Source: Kibdelosporangium sp. MJ126-NF4 (GTDB lineage Bacteria > Actinomycetota > Actinomycetes > Mycobacteriales > Pseudonocardiaceae). Taken from it: a DNA stretch of 64,000 bases. Below the pieces are notes generated by a model. It did not search any database. It had not been told where the DNA came from and saw only the letters and a list, made by a program, of their open reading frames with translations. Where the stretch lies: the NCBI RefSeq assembly GCF_000826545.1, contig NZ_CDME01000015.1, forward strand, positions 706,694 through 770,693, in the 5' to 3' direction. The translations under genes were made by a program, and so were the position numbers. Numbering within the stretch: position 1 is the first letter of the stretch; every line of letters begins with the position of its first letter. Below, piece after piece: positions 54,576 through 64,000 of the stretch.

Positions 54576-55769
54576 ATGACCGAGACTCTGCCCGCGACAT
54601 CCACCGGGATCCCCCGACTTCCCATCGACCGGGTCACCCCCCTCGACCCGCCTGCCGAACTACACGAGCGGGGGCCGTTGAGCAGGCTGACGTTCGCCGA
54701 CGGCACGGTCGGCTGGCTGGTCACCACACACCAGCTTGCCAGGGCGGTGCTCGCCGACCAGCGCTTCAGCGTCCGGCCCGAGACCCGGAAGTCGCCGGTT
54801 CGCGCCGAACTGTCTGCCGAACCGGCCAAGCCGGGAATGTTCATCCTGCAGGACCCACCCGACCACACGCACTACCGACGGCTGCTCACCGGCCAGTTCA
54901 CCGTGCGCCGGATGAACCAGCTCATCCCCCGCATCCAGGAAATCGCGGACAACCACGTCGAGGCCATGCGCAAGCACGGCCCGCCGGTGGACCTCGTGCA
55001 GGCGTACGCACTGCCGATCCCGTCGCTGGTGATCTGCGAGATCCTCGGTGTGCCGTACGCCGATCGGGGGATGTTCCAGGACAACAGCCACAAGATGCTC
55101 GACCTGTCCAGAACGTCGGAGGAGATCAAGGCGGCGATCGAGAACGTCGAGAGTTTCCTGCTCGACCTGGTCAGGAGCATGCGCCGGGCCCCGGGTGACG
55201 ACATGCTCGGCGGCCTGATCGCCGAAAGTGGGCTGAGCGACGAGGAAATCGCCACCATGGGATTCCTGCTGCTGATCGCGGGGCACGAGACGACCGCGAA
55301 CATGCTGGGGCTCGGCACTTTCACACTGCTGACCAACCCGGAGCAGCTGCGGCTGCTGCGTGCCGACCCGAGCCTTGTCGACAACGCCGTCGAGGAACTG
55401 CTGCGCTATCTGACGATCCTCCACTTCGGAACAACGCGGACCGCGGCCGAGGACGTCGAACTGGGCGGGCAGCTGATCAAAGCCGGTGAGCCGGTCTCGA
55501 TCTCGCTCCCGGCGGCCAACCGCGACCCGATGCGGTTCGTCGACCCGGACAGGTTGGCACTCAACGGAACCCCAACCGGACACGTCGCGTTCGGCCACGG
55601 AATCCACCAATGCCTCGGCCAACAGTTGGCCCGCATCGAAATGCGCATCGGCTTCGCCACACTCCTGCGCGAGTTCCCCACGCTGCGGCTGGCCACGGCA
55701 TCGCAGGACGTGCGACTGCGTGACCAGATGGCGATCTTCGGCGTACACGAACTCCCCGTGGCCTGGTGA
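54576..55769 (+). CDS. Cytochrome P450 (first of tandem pair)
   Basis: A 397-residue soluble P450. I-helix AGHETTANM with the acid-Thr pair, ExxR in EELLR, and heme loop FGHGIHQCLGQ with the Cys ligand. DPPDHTHYRRLL in the C-helix region. Resembles the bacterial CYP105/CYP107 group, tentatively. Needs ferredoxin and reductase, neither of which is in the window. It follows the two-component genes by 58 bp and is followed directly by a close paralogue. Confidence 0.95.
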   Translation: MTETLPATSTGIPRLPIDRVTPLDPPAELHERGPLSRLTFADGTVGWLVTTHQLARAVLADQRFSVRPETRKSPVRAELSAEPAKPGMFILQDPPDHTHYRRLLTGQFTVRRMNQLIPRIQEIADNHVEAMRKHGPPVDLVQAYALPIPSLVICEILGVPYADRGMFQDNSHKMLDLSRTSEEIKAAIENVESFLLDLVRSMRRAPGDDMLGGLIAESGLSDEEIATMGFLLLIAGHETTANMLGLGTFTLLTNPEQLRLLRADPSLVDNAVEELLRYLTILHFGTTRTAAEDVELGGQLIKAGEPVSISLPAANRDPMRFVDPDRLALNGTPTGHVAFGHGIHQCLGQQLARIEMRIGFATLLREFPTLRLATASQDVRLRDQMAIFGVHELPVAW

Positions 55770-55774
55770 GAACA

Positions 55775-56959
55775 ATGACCGAGTTACTGCCGCCCGCCCC
55801 GATGCTCCCCCGGCACCGGACGACTCCGCTCGACCCGCCACCGGAACTCACCGACCGCGGCCCGCTGAGCAGACTGACATTCGCCGACGGGACACTCGGC
55901 TGGCTGGTCACCGCACACGAGCTGACCCGTACCGTGCTCGCCGACCCACGGTTCAGCGCCCGCGGCGACCTGCAGAAGTCGCCGATGGAGGACGACAACC
56001 TGAACGACGTGCTGGACAAGCCGGGCATGTTCATCTCGCAGGACGCGCCCGACCACACGCGCTACCGGAAACTGCTCACCGGCCATTTCACCGTGCGCCG
56101 GATGAACCAACTCATCCCTCGAATCCAGCAGATCACGAACGACCACATCGACGGCATGCGCAGGCACGGCCCGCCGGTCGATCTGGTGCGGGAGTTCGCG
56201 TTGCCGATCCCGTCGCTGGTGATCTGCGAACTGCTGGGCGTCCCCTACGCCGACCGAGCGGGCTTCCAGCACGACTCCAGCCGGATGTTGTCACTCGACA
56301 CGACGGGGCAGGAAACCAGGGAAGCGCTGGAGTCGATCGAGAACTACCTGCTCGGCCTGATCAGTGCCAAGCGCGACCAACCGGACGACGGGCTGATCTC
56401 CCGACTGCTCAGCGAAGGCGACCTGACCGACGAGGAAATGAGCAACATCGGCTTCCTGCTCCTCGTCGCCGGACACGAAACCACCGCGAACATGTTGGCG
56501 CTGGGCACCTACACCCTGCTGACCAACCCCGGCCAGCTCAGGCAACTGCGCGACGACCCGAGCCTGGCCGACAACGCGGTTGAGGAACTGCTGCGGTATC
56601 TCACCGTCGCGCACTTCGGCACGACAAGGACGGCGTTGGAGGACGTCGAACTTGGCGGGCTGCTGATCAAGGCGGGCGAACCGCTGGCGATCTCGCTCTC
56701 TGCCGCGAACCGCGACCCGATGCGGTTCGTCGACCCGGACAGGTTGGCACTCAACGGAACCCCAACCGGACACGTCGCGTTCGGCCACGGAATCCATCAG
56801 TGCCTGGGACAGCAGTTGGCCCGCATCGAAATGCGCATCGGGTTCGCCACACTCCTGCGCGAGTTCCCCACGCTGCGCCTCGCGATCGCGCCGGAAGACG
56901 TGCCGATGCGCGAGGAAATGCTGATCTACGGAGTGCACACTCTGCCCGTCGCCTGGTAA
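55775..56959 (+). CDS. Cytochrome P450 (second of tandem pair)
   Basis: A close paralogue of the preceding P450 (about 394 residues from ATG 55775; a GTG at 55766 overlaps the previous stop). Same I-helix AGHETT, EELLR and FGHGIHQCLGQ. An 89-nt stretch (56708-56796) is identical to 55518-55606 in the first gene while the N-terminal parts are more diverged, pointing to gene conversion. Followed by a perfect terminator. Confidence 0.95.
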   Translation: MTELLPPAPMLPRHRTTPLDPPPELTDRGPLSRLTFADGTLGWLVTAHELTRTVLADPRFSARGDLQKSPMEDDNLNDVLDKPGMFISQDAPDHTRYRKLLTGHFTVRRMNQLIPRIQQITNDHIDGMRRHGPPVDLVREFALPIPSLVICELLGVPYADRAGFQHDSSRMLSLDTTGQETREALESIENYLLGLISAKRDQPDDGLISRLLSEGDLTDEEMSNIGFLLLVAGHETTANMLALGTYTLLTNPGQLRQLRDDPSLADNAVEELLRYLTVAHFGTTRTALEDVELGGLLIKAGEPLAISLSAANRDPMRFVDPDRLALNGTPTGHVAFGHGIHQCLGQQLARIEMRIGFATLLREFPTLRLAIAPEDVPMREEMLIYGVHTLPVAW

Positions 56960-56965
56960 CGCACA

Positions 56966-56995
56966 AGGGCGCCTCGGGGCAAGCCGAGGCGCCCT
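56966..56995 (+). terminator. Terminator after the P450 pair
   Basis: AGGGCGCCTCGG at 56966-56977 and CCGAGGCGCCCT at 56984-56995: perfect 12-bp stem, GGCAAG loop, starting 6 nt after the P450 stop. No T-run. It immediately precedes repeat copy D. Confidence 0.85.
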
Positions 56996-57000
56996 CAGGC

Positions 57001-57367
57001 GCAGGCCTGCGCGAGAGCGCAGGTGGGGCGTGTGGTGTGCGCGCGAAGCGCATTAGGGGTGTGGTTCGTGCGCGCGAATGCGCAGGGGTGTGGTTCGTGG
57101 GGTGTCCCTCCCGTATGGCCTGGGCGCAGCCATACCACGGCGTGTCGGGAGGTCGGCCCACGCAAACCGACCCACAGCGCAGGCGATACCGACCTCCCGG
57201 CACGCCGTGGTTTCCTCCGGCAGGTCATACGGGAGGGGCGCCCCGCGCCCCCCACTCGACCCAGGAAGCCACGTGGGTTGAGCGAACCGGCGCGAGAGAC
57301 GAAGAGGTCTTTGTGTCCCCTCTTGGAGGCCTGCCCGCCGGCGAGGCATCTCTTTTGTCTTTCCCCC
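57001..57367 (+). repeat. Composite structured repeat, copy D (subfamily 2)
   Basis: The 5' array has two units of about 32 bp, each containing GCGCGCGAA.GCGCA then GGGGTGTGGTTCGTG. Outer arms 57099-57122 and 57221-57244 have three imperfect pairs, all G.U. The inner stem has one G.U and one T.T. The 3' part closely matches copy B, including CTCGACCCAGGAAGCCACG and the pyrimidine tract TCTTTTGTCTTTCCCCC. The CTCGACCCA/TGGGTTGAG arms here can pair with one G.U. Confidence 0.85.
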
Positions 57368-57484
57368 GCAAACACTTGAGTGCGGCAATCGCGTGAGCGC
57401 AGCAATCGCGTGACTGCAGCCGCCGCGTGTCTGCTGCTGCCGCGTGGCTGCTGCTGTCGTGTGTGCGGCCATCGCCGAAGGCCC

Positions 57485-57873
57485 GCCTCAGGGACGTGAT
57501 TGTGATGCCCGGTGTGTCGGGCTCGTTCCCCACACTCGAGTTCTTTTGTGGCAGGAACAGCACGTCCTCGCCGGACGGCAGGCCGCCAAAAGGGGAACAC
57601 AGGATCTCTAGCCGCTGGCCCATCGTTCTAGTGCTTTTGTGGGTCGGGTGGAGGCGGGCGTGTCCCCTTCCGCATGGCCTGCCAAAGGAAACCACAACGC
57701 GTCAAGAGGTCGGTATCGCCTGCGCTGCGGGTCAATTTGCGTGGGCCGACCTCCTGACCCGTCGAGGTTTGGCTGCGCCCAGGCCATACGGAAGGGAACA
57801 CACCCGAAGACCACCTCTGCGCTTGCGCGCGGGCTGCTCTGCGCTTGCGCGCAAGCCACCAGCACCCCTGACT
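57485..57873 (-). repeat. Composite structured repeat, copy E (subfamily 1, reverse orientation)
   Basis: Minus-strand copy facing copy D tail to tail. Arms in plus coordinates are 57780-57805 and 57656-57681; the three imperfect outer pairs are all G.U in the sense orientation. The inner stem has two G.U and two true mismatches (G.G, T.T), the most of any copy. It shares its 5' array and 3' module with copy A. Its 3' tail holds a degraded GTGTCGGG/CCCCACAC stem like that of copy C. Confidence 0.85.
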
Positions 57874-57913
57874 ACGACGAAGCCCACCCCTGTGCTGGGG
57901 TGGGCTTCGTCGT
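57874..57913 (-). terminator. Strong hairpin downstream of mdh
   Basis: ACGACGAAGCCCACCCC at 57874-57890 pairs perfectly over 17 bp with 57897-57913 around TGTGCT. It lies 48 nt beyond the mdh stop on the minus strand, directly against copy E. No U-tract. Confidence 0.8.
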
Positions 57914-57960
57914 CGTGTACTTGGGGTGCTTCTTGGGTGCTTCTTGGGTGCTTTTTTGGT

Positions 57961-58965
<1,005 letters not shown>

Positions 58966-59044
58966 TCAGACGTTCAGGTGGGGTCTCGGGCGCGACCAGC
59001 TCCAGAGTCACGGTCTCGGCGCCGGGACCTGCCCCGGCAGGTTA

Positions 59045-59608
59045 TCAACCCCGCACGGCGTGGTCCCGGACCGGTGACAAAGCCCTCATGGGAGCCGGGA
59101 CGCGGACCTGGCTGATGGCGTTCGCCAGCAGATAGCCCGTGAGGGCGCCGAAGGTGTTCGTCATCAGGTCGTCGACATCGAAGATCCGGTACACGAACGG
59201 GGCCGTGCCGAAGTTGCCACTCAACTGGGTGACCTCGATCAGCAGCGACACCGCGAACCCGATCAGCACAGCCTGCCTCGCGCTGCGGCGCCACAGCATC
59301 CGGGCGAAGAACCCCAGCGGCACGAACAACAGGACGTTCAGGAACACCTGCTTGACCGCCATGATGTCGCCGCCGACGGTGTCGAGCACCCACTGGAACG
59401 GCACCAACTGGATCGTCTGCCGCAGCCTCGGCGTGTGCGGGCCGGGCAGCGGCAGGAAGACGACCGCGAGCGCCAGCACCGCGTAGAGCGTCACCACGCC
59501 GCTCACCACCGGCCGGACACGTCCCCTGAGCGCCAGCAGGGCGGCAGGCCAGATCACGGCGAACCCGATCAGTCCGAAGTGGATGGCGGTGAGCTGCGAC
59601 GCGGTCAT
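59045..59608 (-). CDS. VanZ-like membrane protein
   Basis: A 187-residue protein with five transmembrane helices and the VanZ signature NVLLFVPLGFFARMLWRR, then LIEVTQL and FDVDDLMTNTFGALTGY. VanZ-type proteins are linked to teicoplanin resistance in van clusters, but chromosomal singletons like this have unknown roles. No other van genes are near. Confidence 0.9.
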   Translation of the reverse strand: MTASQLTAIHFGLIGFAVIWPAALLALRGRVRPVVSGVVTLYAVLALAVVFLPLPGPHTPRLRQTIQLVPFQWVLDTVGGDIMAVKQVFLNVLLFVPLGFFARMLWRRSARQAVLIGFAVSLLIEVTQLSGNFGTAPFVYRIFDVDDLMTNTFGALTGYLLANAISQVRVPAPMRALSPVRDHAVRG

Positions 59609-59707
59609 GGCGACAACGTTATGAACTGCGCGCCGCCGTGACTTCGGTCGAAGAGCCCGGCTCGATCAGCCACCTGGCCGAGGCAGCCGGTCGGCCGATC
59701 AGTCGGC

Positions 59708-59998
59708 TCAGTTGAGTGGGCCGCCGATGATCGACGCCGAGATGTACATGATCATCAGGCCGAATCCGCCGTAGAGCAGGAAGTCCACCCGGCGTTTGCG
59801 CACCGCCAGCAGGCCTGCCCTGCTGTCCGGCAGCAGTATCCGCAGCGCGGCGGCGACGAGCAGCGCGGCGCCGATCAGCGTGGTGCCCTTGCGCCAGTGG
59901 TACAGCAGGATCAGCAGGAGGCCGATCGCCACGATGAGCACCACCAGCGCGAACGGCCACTGGTCGCGCAGTTTGGAACTCGGTGGCACGGCAGTCAC
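59708..59998 (-). CDS. DUF3017 small membrane protein
   Basis: A 96-residue protein with three transmembrane helices ([51 protein letters not shown]), the DUF3017 layout. GTG 59998 overlaps the folD stop by 4 nt (GTGA). DUF3017 next to folD is a conserved actinobacterial pair, as for the gene next to folD in M. tuberculosis; function unknown. Confidence 0.88.
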   Translation of the reverse strand: MTAVPPSSKLRDQWPFALVVLIVAIGLLLILLYHWRKGTTLIGAALLVAAALRILLPDSRAGLLAVRKRRVDFLLYGGFGLMIMYISASIIGGPLN

Positions 59999-60843
59999 GC
60001 CTGCGCCTCGGCGGCCTCGACCACGTTCGTCAGCAGCATGGCCCTGGTCATCGGGCCGATCCCGCCCGGGTTGGGCGACAGGAAACCCGCGACCTCGCGC
60101 ACGTCCGGGTGAACGTCACCGGCCATTCCGGACTCGGTCCGGCTGACGCCGACGTCCAGCACGGCCGCGCCCGGCTTGACCATCGCCGCGGTGATCAGGT
60201 GCGGCACGCCCGCACCGGCGACCACGATGTCGGCCCGCCGGACCTCGCTGGCCAGGTCCTTGGTTCCGGTGTGGCACAAGGTGACTGTCGCGTTCTCCGA
60301 GCGGCGGGTGAGCAGCAGGCCCAACGGTCGGCCGACGGTCACGCCACGGCCGACGACCGTGATGTTCTGGCCCGCGATCGGGACCTGGTAGCGGTTGAGC
60401 AGCTCGACGATCCCGCGCGGGGTGCACGGCAGCGGCGCGGGCTCCATCAGCACCAGCCTGCCGAGGTTGGCCGGGTGCAGGCCGTCGGCGTCCTTGGCCG
60501 GGTCGACGCGCTCGAGCAGCCTGCCTGTGTCCAGGTGCCTGGGCACCGGCAGCTGGACGATGTAGCCGGTGCACGCCGGGTCGGCGTTCAGCTCGTCCAG
60601 CACGGCCTCGGCGTCGTCCTGCGAGATGTCCGCGGGCAGGTCCTTGCGGATCGAGGTGATCCCGACCTTGGCGCAATCGTTGTGCTTGCCGCGCACGTAC
60701 ATCGCCGAGCCGGGGTCCTCGCCGATCAGGACCGTGCCGAGACCGGGCGCGATGCCCTTGGCCCGCAGTGCGGCCACGCGCACCTTCAGGTCCTCGTAGA
60801 TCGCGTCTCGGGTCGCTTTGCCATCCAGGATCGTCGCGCTCAC
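59995..60843 (-). CDS. folD: Bifunctional methylenetetrahydrofolate dehydrogenase/cyclohydrolase
   Basis: Interconverts 5,10-methylene- and 10-formyl-tetrahydrofolate with NADP. 282 residues. [14 protein letters not shown] (first active-site block with Lys), QLPVPRHLD, the NADP-binding [16 protein letters not shown], and [20 protein letters not shown] 60843. Operon with the two transporters upstream (overlaps of 4 nt at 60840-60843) and DUF3017 downstream. Confidence 0.97.
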   Translation of the reverse strand: MSATILDGKATRDAIYEDLKVRVAALRAKGIAPGLGTVLIGEDPGSAMYVRGKHNDCAKVGITSIRKDLPADISQDDAEAVLDELNADPACTGYIVQLPVPRHLDTGRLLERVDPAKDADGLHPANLGRLVLMEPAPLPCTPRGIVELLNRYQVPIAGQNITVVGRGVTVGRPLGLLLTRRSENATVTLCHTGTKDLASEVRRADIVVAGAGVPHLITAAMVKPGAAVLDVGVSRTESGMAGDVHPDVREVAGFLSPNPGGIGPMTRAMLLTNVVEAAEAQA

Positions 60844-61781
60844 GCCGCCATCCTCTCAGAGCCTGTCCTGATCGGAAGCGCGGCCACAACCACCGCGAAC
60901 AGCGTGATCACGGTCCCGAGCACCTCGGCGAACGACAGGTGGGCGCTGCGGGCGGGCACGAACACGTCCAGCGCCACCGCGCCGAGCAGCTGCCCGGAGA
61001 CCAGGCACAGGCTCAGCAGCAACACCCCGACGGCACGCACTGCGACGACCGAGATCCCGATCACGAAGATGCCGAACGCGCCACCGGCGTAGAGCCACCA
61101 CTCGCTGGGGAAGTCGACCGGCCAGCCACGCAGCACGACGTCCACGACAGCGGCGAGCAGCAGCGTGGTCGTCGCGGCGGTGAAGTTGAGCGCGGCGGCC
61201 ACGACCGCGTTCTGCGAGGCGTCCCTGACCTGGCCGTTCACCGCGCTCTGCCAGGCCAGCCCGAATCCGGCGATCGCGGGCAGCACGAACAGCACCACGT
61301 TCTGCGGCCGGGCGAACTGCTCCTGGACAGCGAGGACGACCGCGCCGACGGCCAGGCCCGCGCCGAGCAGACGCCACCCGGTGATCGGCTGCGGCCCGGC
61401 GGGACCGATGCCCGCGCGGTCGACGAACAGGCCGCTGATCAGCTGTCCGCTGATCGTCGCGACGGTGAACACGGCCACACCGATCGCGGTGATCGTGACG
61501 CCCTGGGTGACGATCAAATACGCCCCGACGCACCCGCCGAGACACTCCCACCACCGCAGGTCCCGCTTGCGCAGCGACGCGGCGACCCGGCCCGCGCCGC
61601 GACGGCCCGCGGGCGTGCAGACCACGGACGTGACGAGAACGACAAGACCGAGGGCCGTGGAGATCAGCCCGGCGACCACACCATCGTGCAGTTGCGCGCC
61701 CAGCTGACCGTTGATCCGGCCCTGCGAGGAGAGCAGCACTCCGGCGGCGACCGCCAGGAGGCCGTATGGCCATCGCCTCAC
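60840..61781 (-). CDS. YdcZ/DUF606-type DMT membrane protein
   Basis: A 313-residue protein with ten transmembrane helices in two repeats ([18 protein letters not shown] at the start and [20 protein letters not shown] at the second half), the DUF606 pattern of EamA-like permeases. GTG 61781 overlaps the MFS stop (GTGA), and its own stop overlaps folD (ATGA). Substrate unknown. Confidence 0.85.
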   Translation of the reverse strand: MRRWPYGLLAVAAGVLLSSQGRINGQLGAQLHDGVVAGLISTALGLVVLVTSVVCTPAGRRGAGRVAASLRKRDLRWWECLGGCVGAYLIVTQGVTITAIGVAVFTVATISGQLISGLFVDRAGIGPAGPQPITGWRLLGAGLAVGAVVLAVQEQFARPQNVVLFVLPAIAGFGLAWQSAVNGQVRDASQNAVVAAALNFTAATTTLLLAAVVDVVLRGWPVDFPSEWWLYAGGAFGIFVIGISVVAVRAVGVLLLSLCLVSGQLLGAVALDVFVPARSAHLSFAEVLGTVITLFAVVVAALPIRTGSERMAA

Positions 61782-63004
61782 GAGGCGACAGGTTCCGGCT
61801 CGGGCACTGCCGCCGCCGGGATGCGCATGGCCAGCACAACCCCCAGCGTGACGAACACGACCGCACCGGCCGCCGCCAGGGAGGGGCCGCCGTGGTCCAG
61901 CAGCAGGCCCGACGTGGGCAGCGCGACGGCGAAGCCCGCGGTGGACGCCGTGGACAGCCAGCCGTACGCCTCGGTCCGGCGTTGGGCGGGGGCCAGCTCG
62001 CCGAGCCTGGCGTTCGCCGCCGCGGCGGCCGGAGCGATCGCGGCACCGCCGAGCAGCAGGACCAGGCCGATCAGCCAGGGCGATGCCGGGTCGAACACCG
62101 GCGGCAGGACCGGCACCAACGCGGCCACGCCTACAAGGTTGAGGACAACTCGCCTGGTCAGGCTGGGTGCGCCGGTCAGGCCACCGGCGATCAGGCCGCC
62201 GATCCCCGAGCCGACCGCCCAGACGGCGGCGAGCACACCGGCCAGGATCGGGATGTTGACGTCGCGGGCCCACGCAACGATCGTCATGTCGATCATCAGC
62301 AGCGCCGCGACCAGGAAGAACGACAGCGCCAGCGACGTGACGACACCCGGTACGTCGAACAGCCCGACCTTCCGCGGCTTGGCCTGGTCGCTGGTCACCA
62401 TCGGCTTGGTCTGCCCGGCCCTGGACAGCGCGCGGGCGAACGCGGCGGCACCGAGCATGGCCAGCGCACCGGAGATCACCAGCGACGCCTCCGGGTTGAC
62501 CACGGCGACCAGGGCGGCGGCCATCAGCGGGCCGACCGCGAACATCAGCTCGGTCAAGGTCGCGTCCACGGTGTACACCGAGTTCAGTGCCGCGCCGGAG
62601 AGCATCCGGGGCCACACCGCCCGGCTGACCGGGATGACCGGCGGATTCGCCAGGCCGACGACGAACGCGCCCACCGCCATCAGCGGCCACCACGAGCTGG
62701 GTAACCAGATCGGGACGAACGCGAGCACCATCATCCCGACGCCGTAGCAGGCCCCGGTGACCAGCAGCAGGCCAACCGGGCCCCGGCGGTCGGCCGCCCG
62801 GCCGCGCACCGGCCCGGCCACCCCGTTGCCGGTCAGCAGTGCGGCGCCGATCACACCCGCGATGGCATACGACCCCGTCCAGCCCGCGATCAGGAACGAC
62901 ATCGCCAGCGGGGTCCCCGTCATGTGCAACCTGCCCAAGGATGCCCAGATCAGCAGCGACGGCACCCGGGGCACGGCGGCGAGTTCGCGGTAGGGCTGGA
63001 ACAC
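61778..63004 (-). CDS. MFS transporter
   Basis: A 408-residue twelve-helix MFS protein with GRAADRRGPVGLL after helix 2 as motif A. First gene of the MFS-DMT-folD-DUF3017 operon, starting at GTG 63004. The C-terminal tail is Pro/Glu-rich ([10 protein letters not shown]). Substrate unknown. All four genes overlap by 4 nt, so expression is likely coordinated. Confidence 0.86.
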   Translation of the reverse strand: MFQPYRELAAVPRVPSLLIWASLGRLHMTGTPLAMSFLIAGWTGSYAIAGVIGAALLTGNGVAGPVRGRAADRRGPVGLLLVTGACYGVGMMVLAFVPIWLPSSWWPLMAVGAFVVGLANPPVIPVSRAVWPRMLSGAALNSVYTVDATLTELMFAVGPLMAAALVAVVNPEASLVISGALAMLGAAAFARALSRAGQTKPMVTSDQAKPRKVGLFDVPGVVTSLALSFFLVAALLMIDMTIVAWARDVNIPILAGVLAAVWAVGSGIGGLIAGGLTGAPSLTRRVVLNLVGVAALVPVLPPVFDPASPWLIGLVLLLGGAAIAPAAAAANARLGELAPAQRRTEAYGWLSTASTAGFAVALPTSGLLLDHGGPSLAAAGAVVFVTLGVVLAMRIPAAAVPEPEPVAS

Positions 63005-63130
63005 CCGTCCACTGTCTCAGGGGGCACTGACAATCCACGAACGATTACTCTCAAGGTGGTCACGGGTCGGGTTGGGCACACCACGAATGCCGCGTGTGCC
63101 GAACCTGGTCGCAAAAGGGAGGATGGGGAC

Positions 63131-64000
63131 GTGACGCAACCGACCCAGCTGGATCCGACCGAGCAGGACACCCTGGTCAAGCAGATCGGCCTGGCGCTGC
63201 TGCGGGCTGCACCGCCCGAGTGGCAGCAAGTCGTGGTGCTCTACCGGGCAGTCGGCCGCTACCACGAGATGACGGCCGAGCTGACCTGCGAGAACGAGGA
63301 CCCGAGGGCGTGGACGGTGTCGCCGGACATGGCGACGTTGTTCGCGCGCCTGCGCGCGGGCATGTACCGCGACGGCCGGGGGACCTGGTTCAACGCGCGC
63401 TACCAGCTGGACCGGCCGTCGAGTTACAACCTGGAGTACGACCGCGACGAGCCGCAGTGGGACAACCCGCCGCCGCCCCCGGCGTACCCGGACGAGCTGC
63501 AGATGTTCCCGCGCGAGGACGAGAACGTGCCGGAGTGGCTGGCCAGGCGCCTGTCCGCGCCGCCACCCCCGCCGCCGCCCCCGCCGATGAACCAGCAGCC
63601 ACCCACCCCTCCGAGTGGTTTCGAGCGCCAGCGGTTCCGGGTGGCGCGGACCTTCGACGGGATGGGCCCGCAGGGCCGTCCGATCGTCAACCGCCCGCCG
63701 GTCGACGAGCTGGACACCGAGGCGATGCTGGCCTACCTGGAAGAGGCCGAGTTCGCGATGCCCAGCCGCGGCTACGACGTGGACCGGCTGGACCCGGAGG
63801 GCCGCAACTCGGTGCCGGTCGCGTTCCACACCGACGGGACGTGGATCTGGCCCGCGTCGGTGAACTACTACCTGCGCACGTACGGCGTCAGCCCGGAGCC
63901 GGACCTGGTCACGCACATCCGCAGGCAGGGCTTCGAACTGCCGGTGGTGGACGAGCCGACGGTGGCGGAGGCCGCCGCGTTCGTGAACCGGGGCGCCCCG
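63131..64000 (+). CDS. YezG-like protein with proline linker (truncated by window edge)
   Basis: GTG 63131 preceded by GGGAGGATGGGG; 290 codons with no stop at the window end. The N-terminal domain (about 1-115) resembles YezG/DUF600: PPEWQQVVVLYRAVGRYHEM and SYNLEYDRDEPQW. A polyproline linker follows (nine consecutive prolines in one run). A second domain then contains FHTDGTWIWPASVNYYLR and LVTHIRRQGFELP, a pattern I recall from actinobacterial polymorphic-toxin-type proteins. The C-terminal effector domain, if any, is off the edge. The domain reading is tentative. Confidence 0.7.
   Translation, partial: MTQPTQLDPTEQDTLVKQIGLALLRAAPPEWQQVVVLYRAVGRYHEMTAELTCENEDPRAWTVSPDMATLFARLRAGMYRDGRGTWFNARYQLDRPSSYNLEYDRDEPQWDNPPPPPAYPDELQMFPREDENVPEWLARRLSAPPPPPPPPPMNQQPPTPPSGFERQRFRVARTFDGMGPQGRPIVNRPPVDELDTEAMLAYLEEAEFAMPSRGYDVDRLDPEGRNSVPVAFHTDGTWIWPASVNYYLRTYGVSPEPDLVTHIRRQGFELPVVDEPTVAEAAAFVNRGAP

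Noticed and set aside
54660..55841. Minus-strand 393-residue frame over the first P450
   Set aside because: Mirror of P450 coding bias; the P450 motifs on the plus strand are complete.

Overview
High-GC actinobacterial DNA, most likely a Pseudonocardiaceae chromosome of the Amycolatopsis/Kibdelosporangium/Lentzea type. Support comes from third-position GC bias, frequent GTG starts, FbiC (F420 synthesis), mycobacterial-type central metabolism and many secreted actinobacterial proteins. Much of the gene order recalls the Mycobacterium tuberculosis Rv3311-Rv3356 interval from memory: an Rv3311-like gene, add, deoA, cdd, sdhCDAB, a DacB carboxypeptidase, a YihY protein, trpS, NADP-Icd, an Rv3342-like methyltransferase, a DUF3017 protein and folD. 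No rRNA, tRNA or CRISPR array was seen.

Layout. 0-16 kb is a nucleoside-salvage region: add, deoA, cdd and a BMP-type ABC nucleoside importer (lipoprotein, ATPase, two permeases). It also holds a PAP2 phosphatase plus NarL-type two-component system that reads into deoA, and an MFS exporter. 16-20.7 kb holds an unusual set of envelope membrane proteins in which a split three-gene operon lies beside a fused paralogue. 20.8-24.3 kb is the sdhCDAB succinate dehydrogenase operon, followed by a VapBC-like toxin-antitoxin pair with its own operator. 26-36 kb carries secreted proteins (trypsin-like protease, serine hydrolase, immune-inhibitor-A protease) and two DacB-like proteins, one of which has lost its catalytic motifs, then yihY and trpS. 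37-45 kb holds fbiC, a divergent MetRS behind a leader ORF, an RDD protein, a plasmid-like membrane protein, exonuclease III and icd. 45-57 kb holds an LARTG surface protein, a YdjM protein, a methyltransferase, an RHH-regulator module with a large unknown partner, a DNA glycosylase, MFS and inositol-phosphatase genes, and a two-component system followed by two tandem P450 genes. 58-64 kb has mdh, a VanZ protein, folD, two transporters and the start of a YezG-like protein.

The most interesting signal is not a gene. Five copies of a composite non-coding element (A-E, roughly 4.34-4.76, 25.08-25.42, 25.59-26.05, 57.0-57.37 and 57.49-57.87 kb) share one architecture. A variable GC-rich tandem array is followed by a roughly 150-nt bipartite hairpin and then a conserved 3' module. 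In the hairpin nearly every imperfect pair is G.U when read on one strand, none is A.C, and several positions change by compensatory double substitution between copies. That is the pattern of a selected RNA structure rather than a decaying DNA palindrome. Copies B/C and D/E are arranged tail to tail. The B/C pair is bounded by 20-bp terminal inverted repeats (19/20) and an exact 11-bp direct repeat, so it looks like a non-autonomous mobile element carrying a structured RNA.
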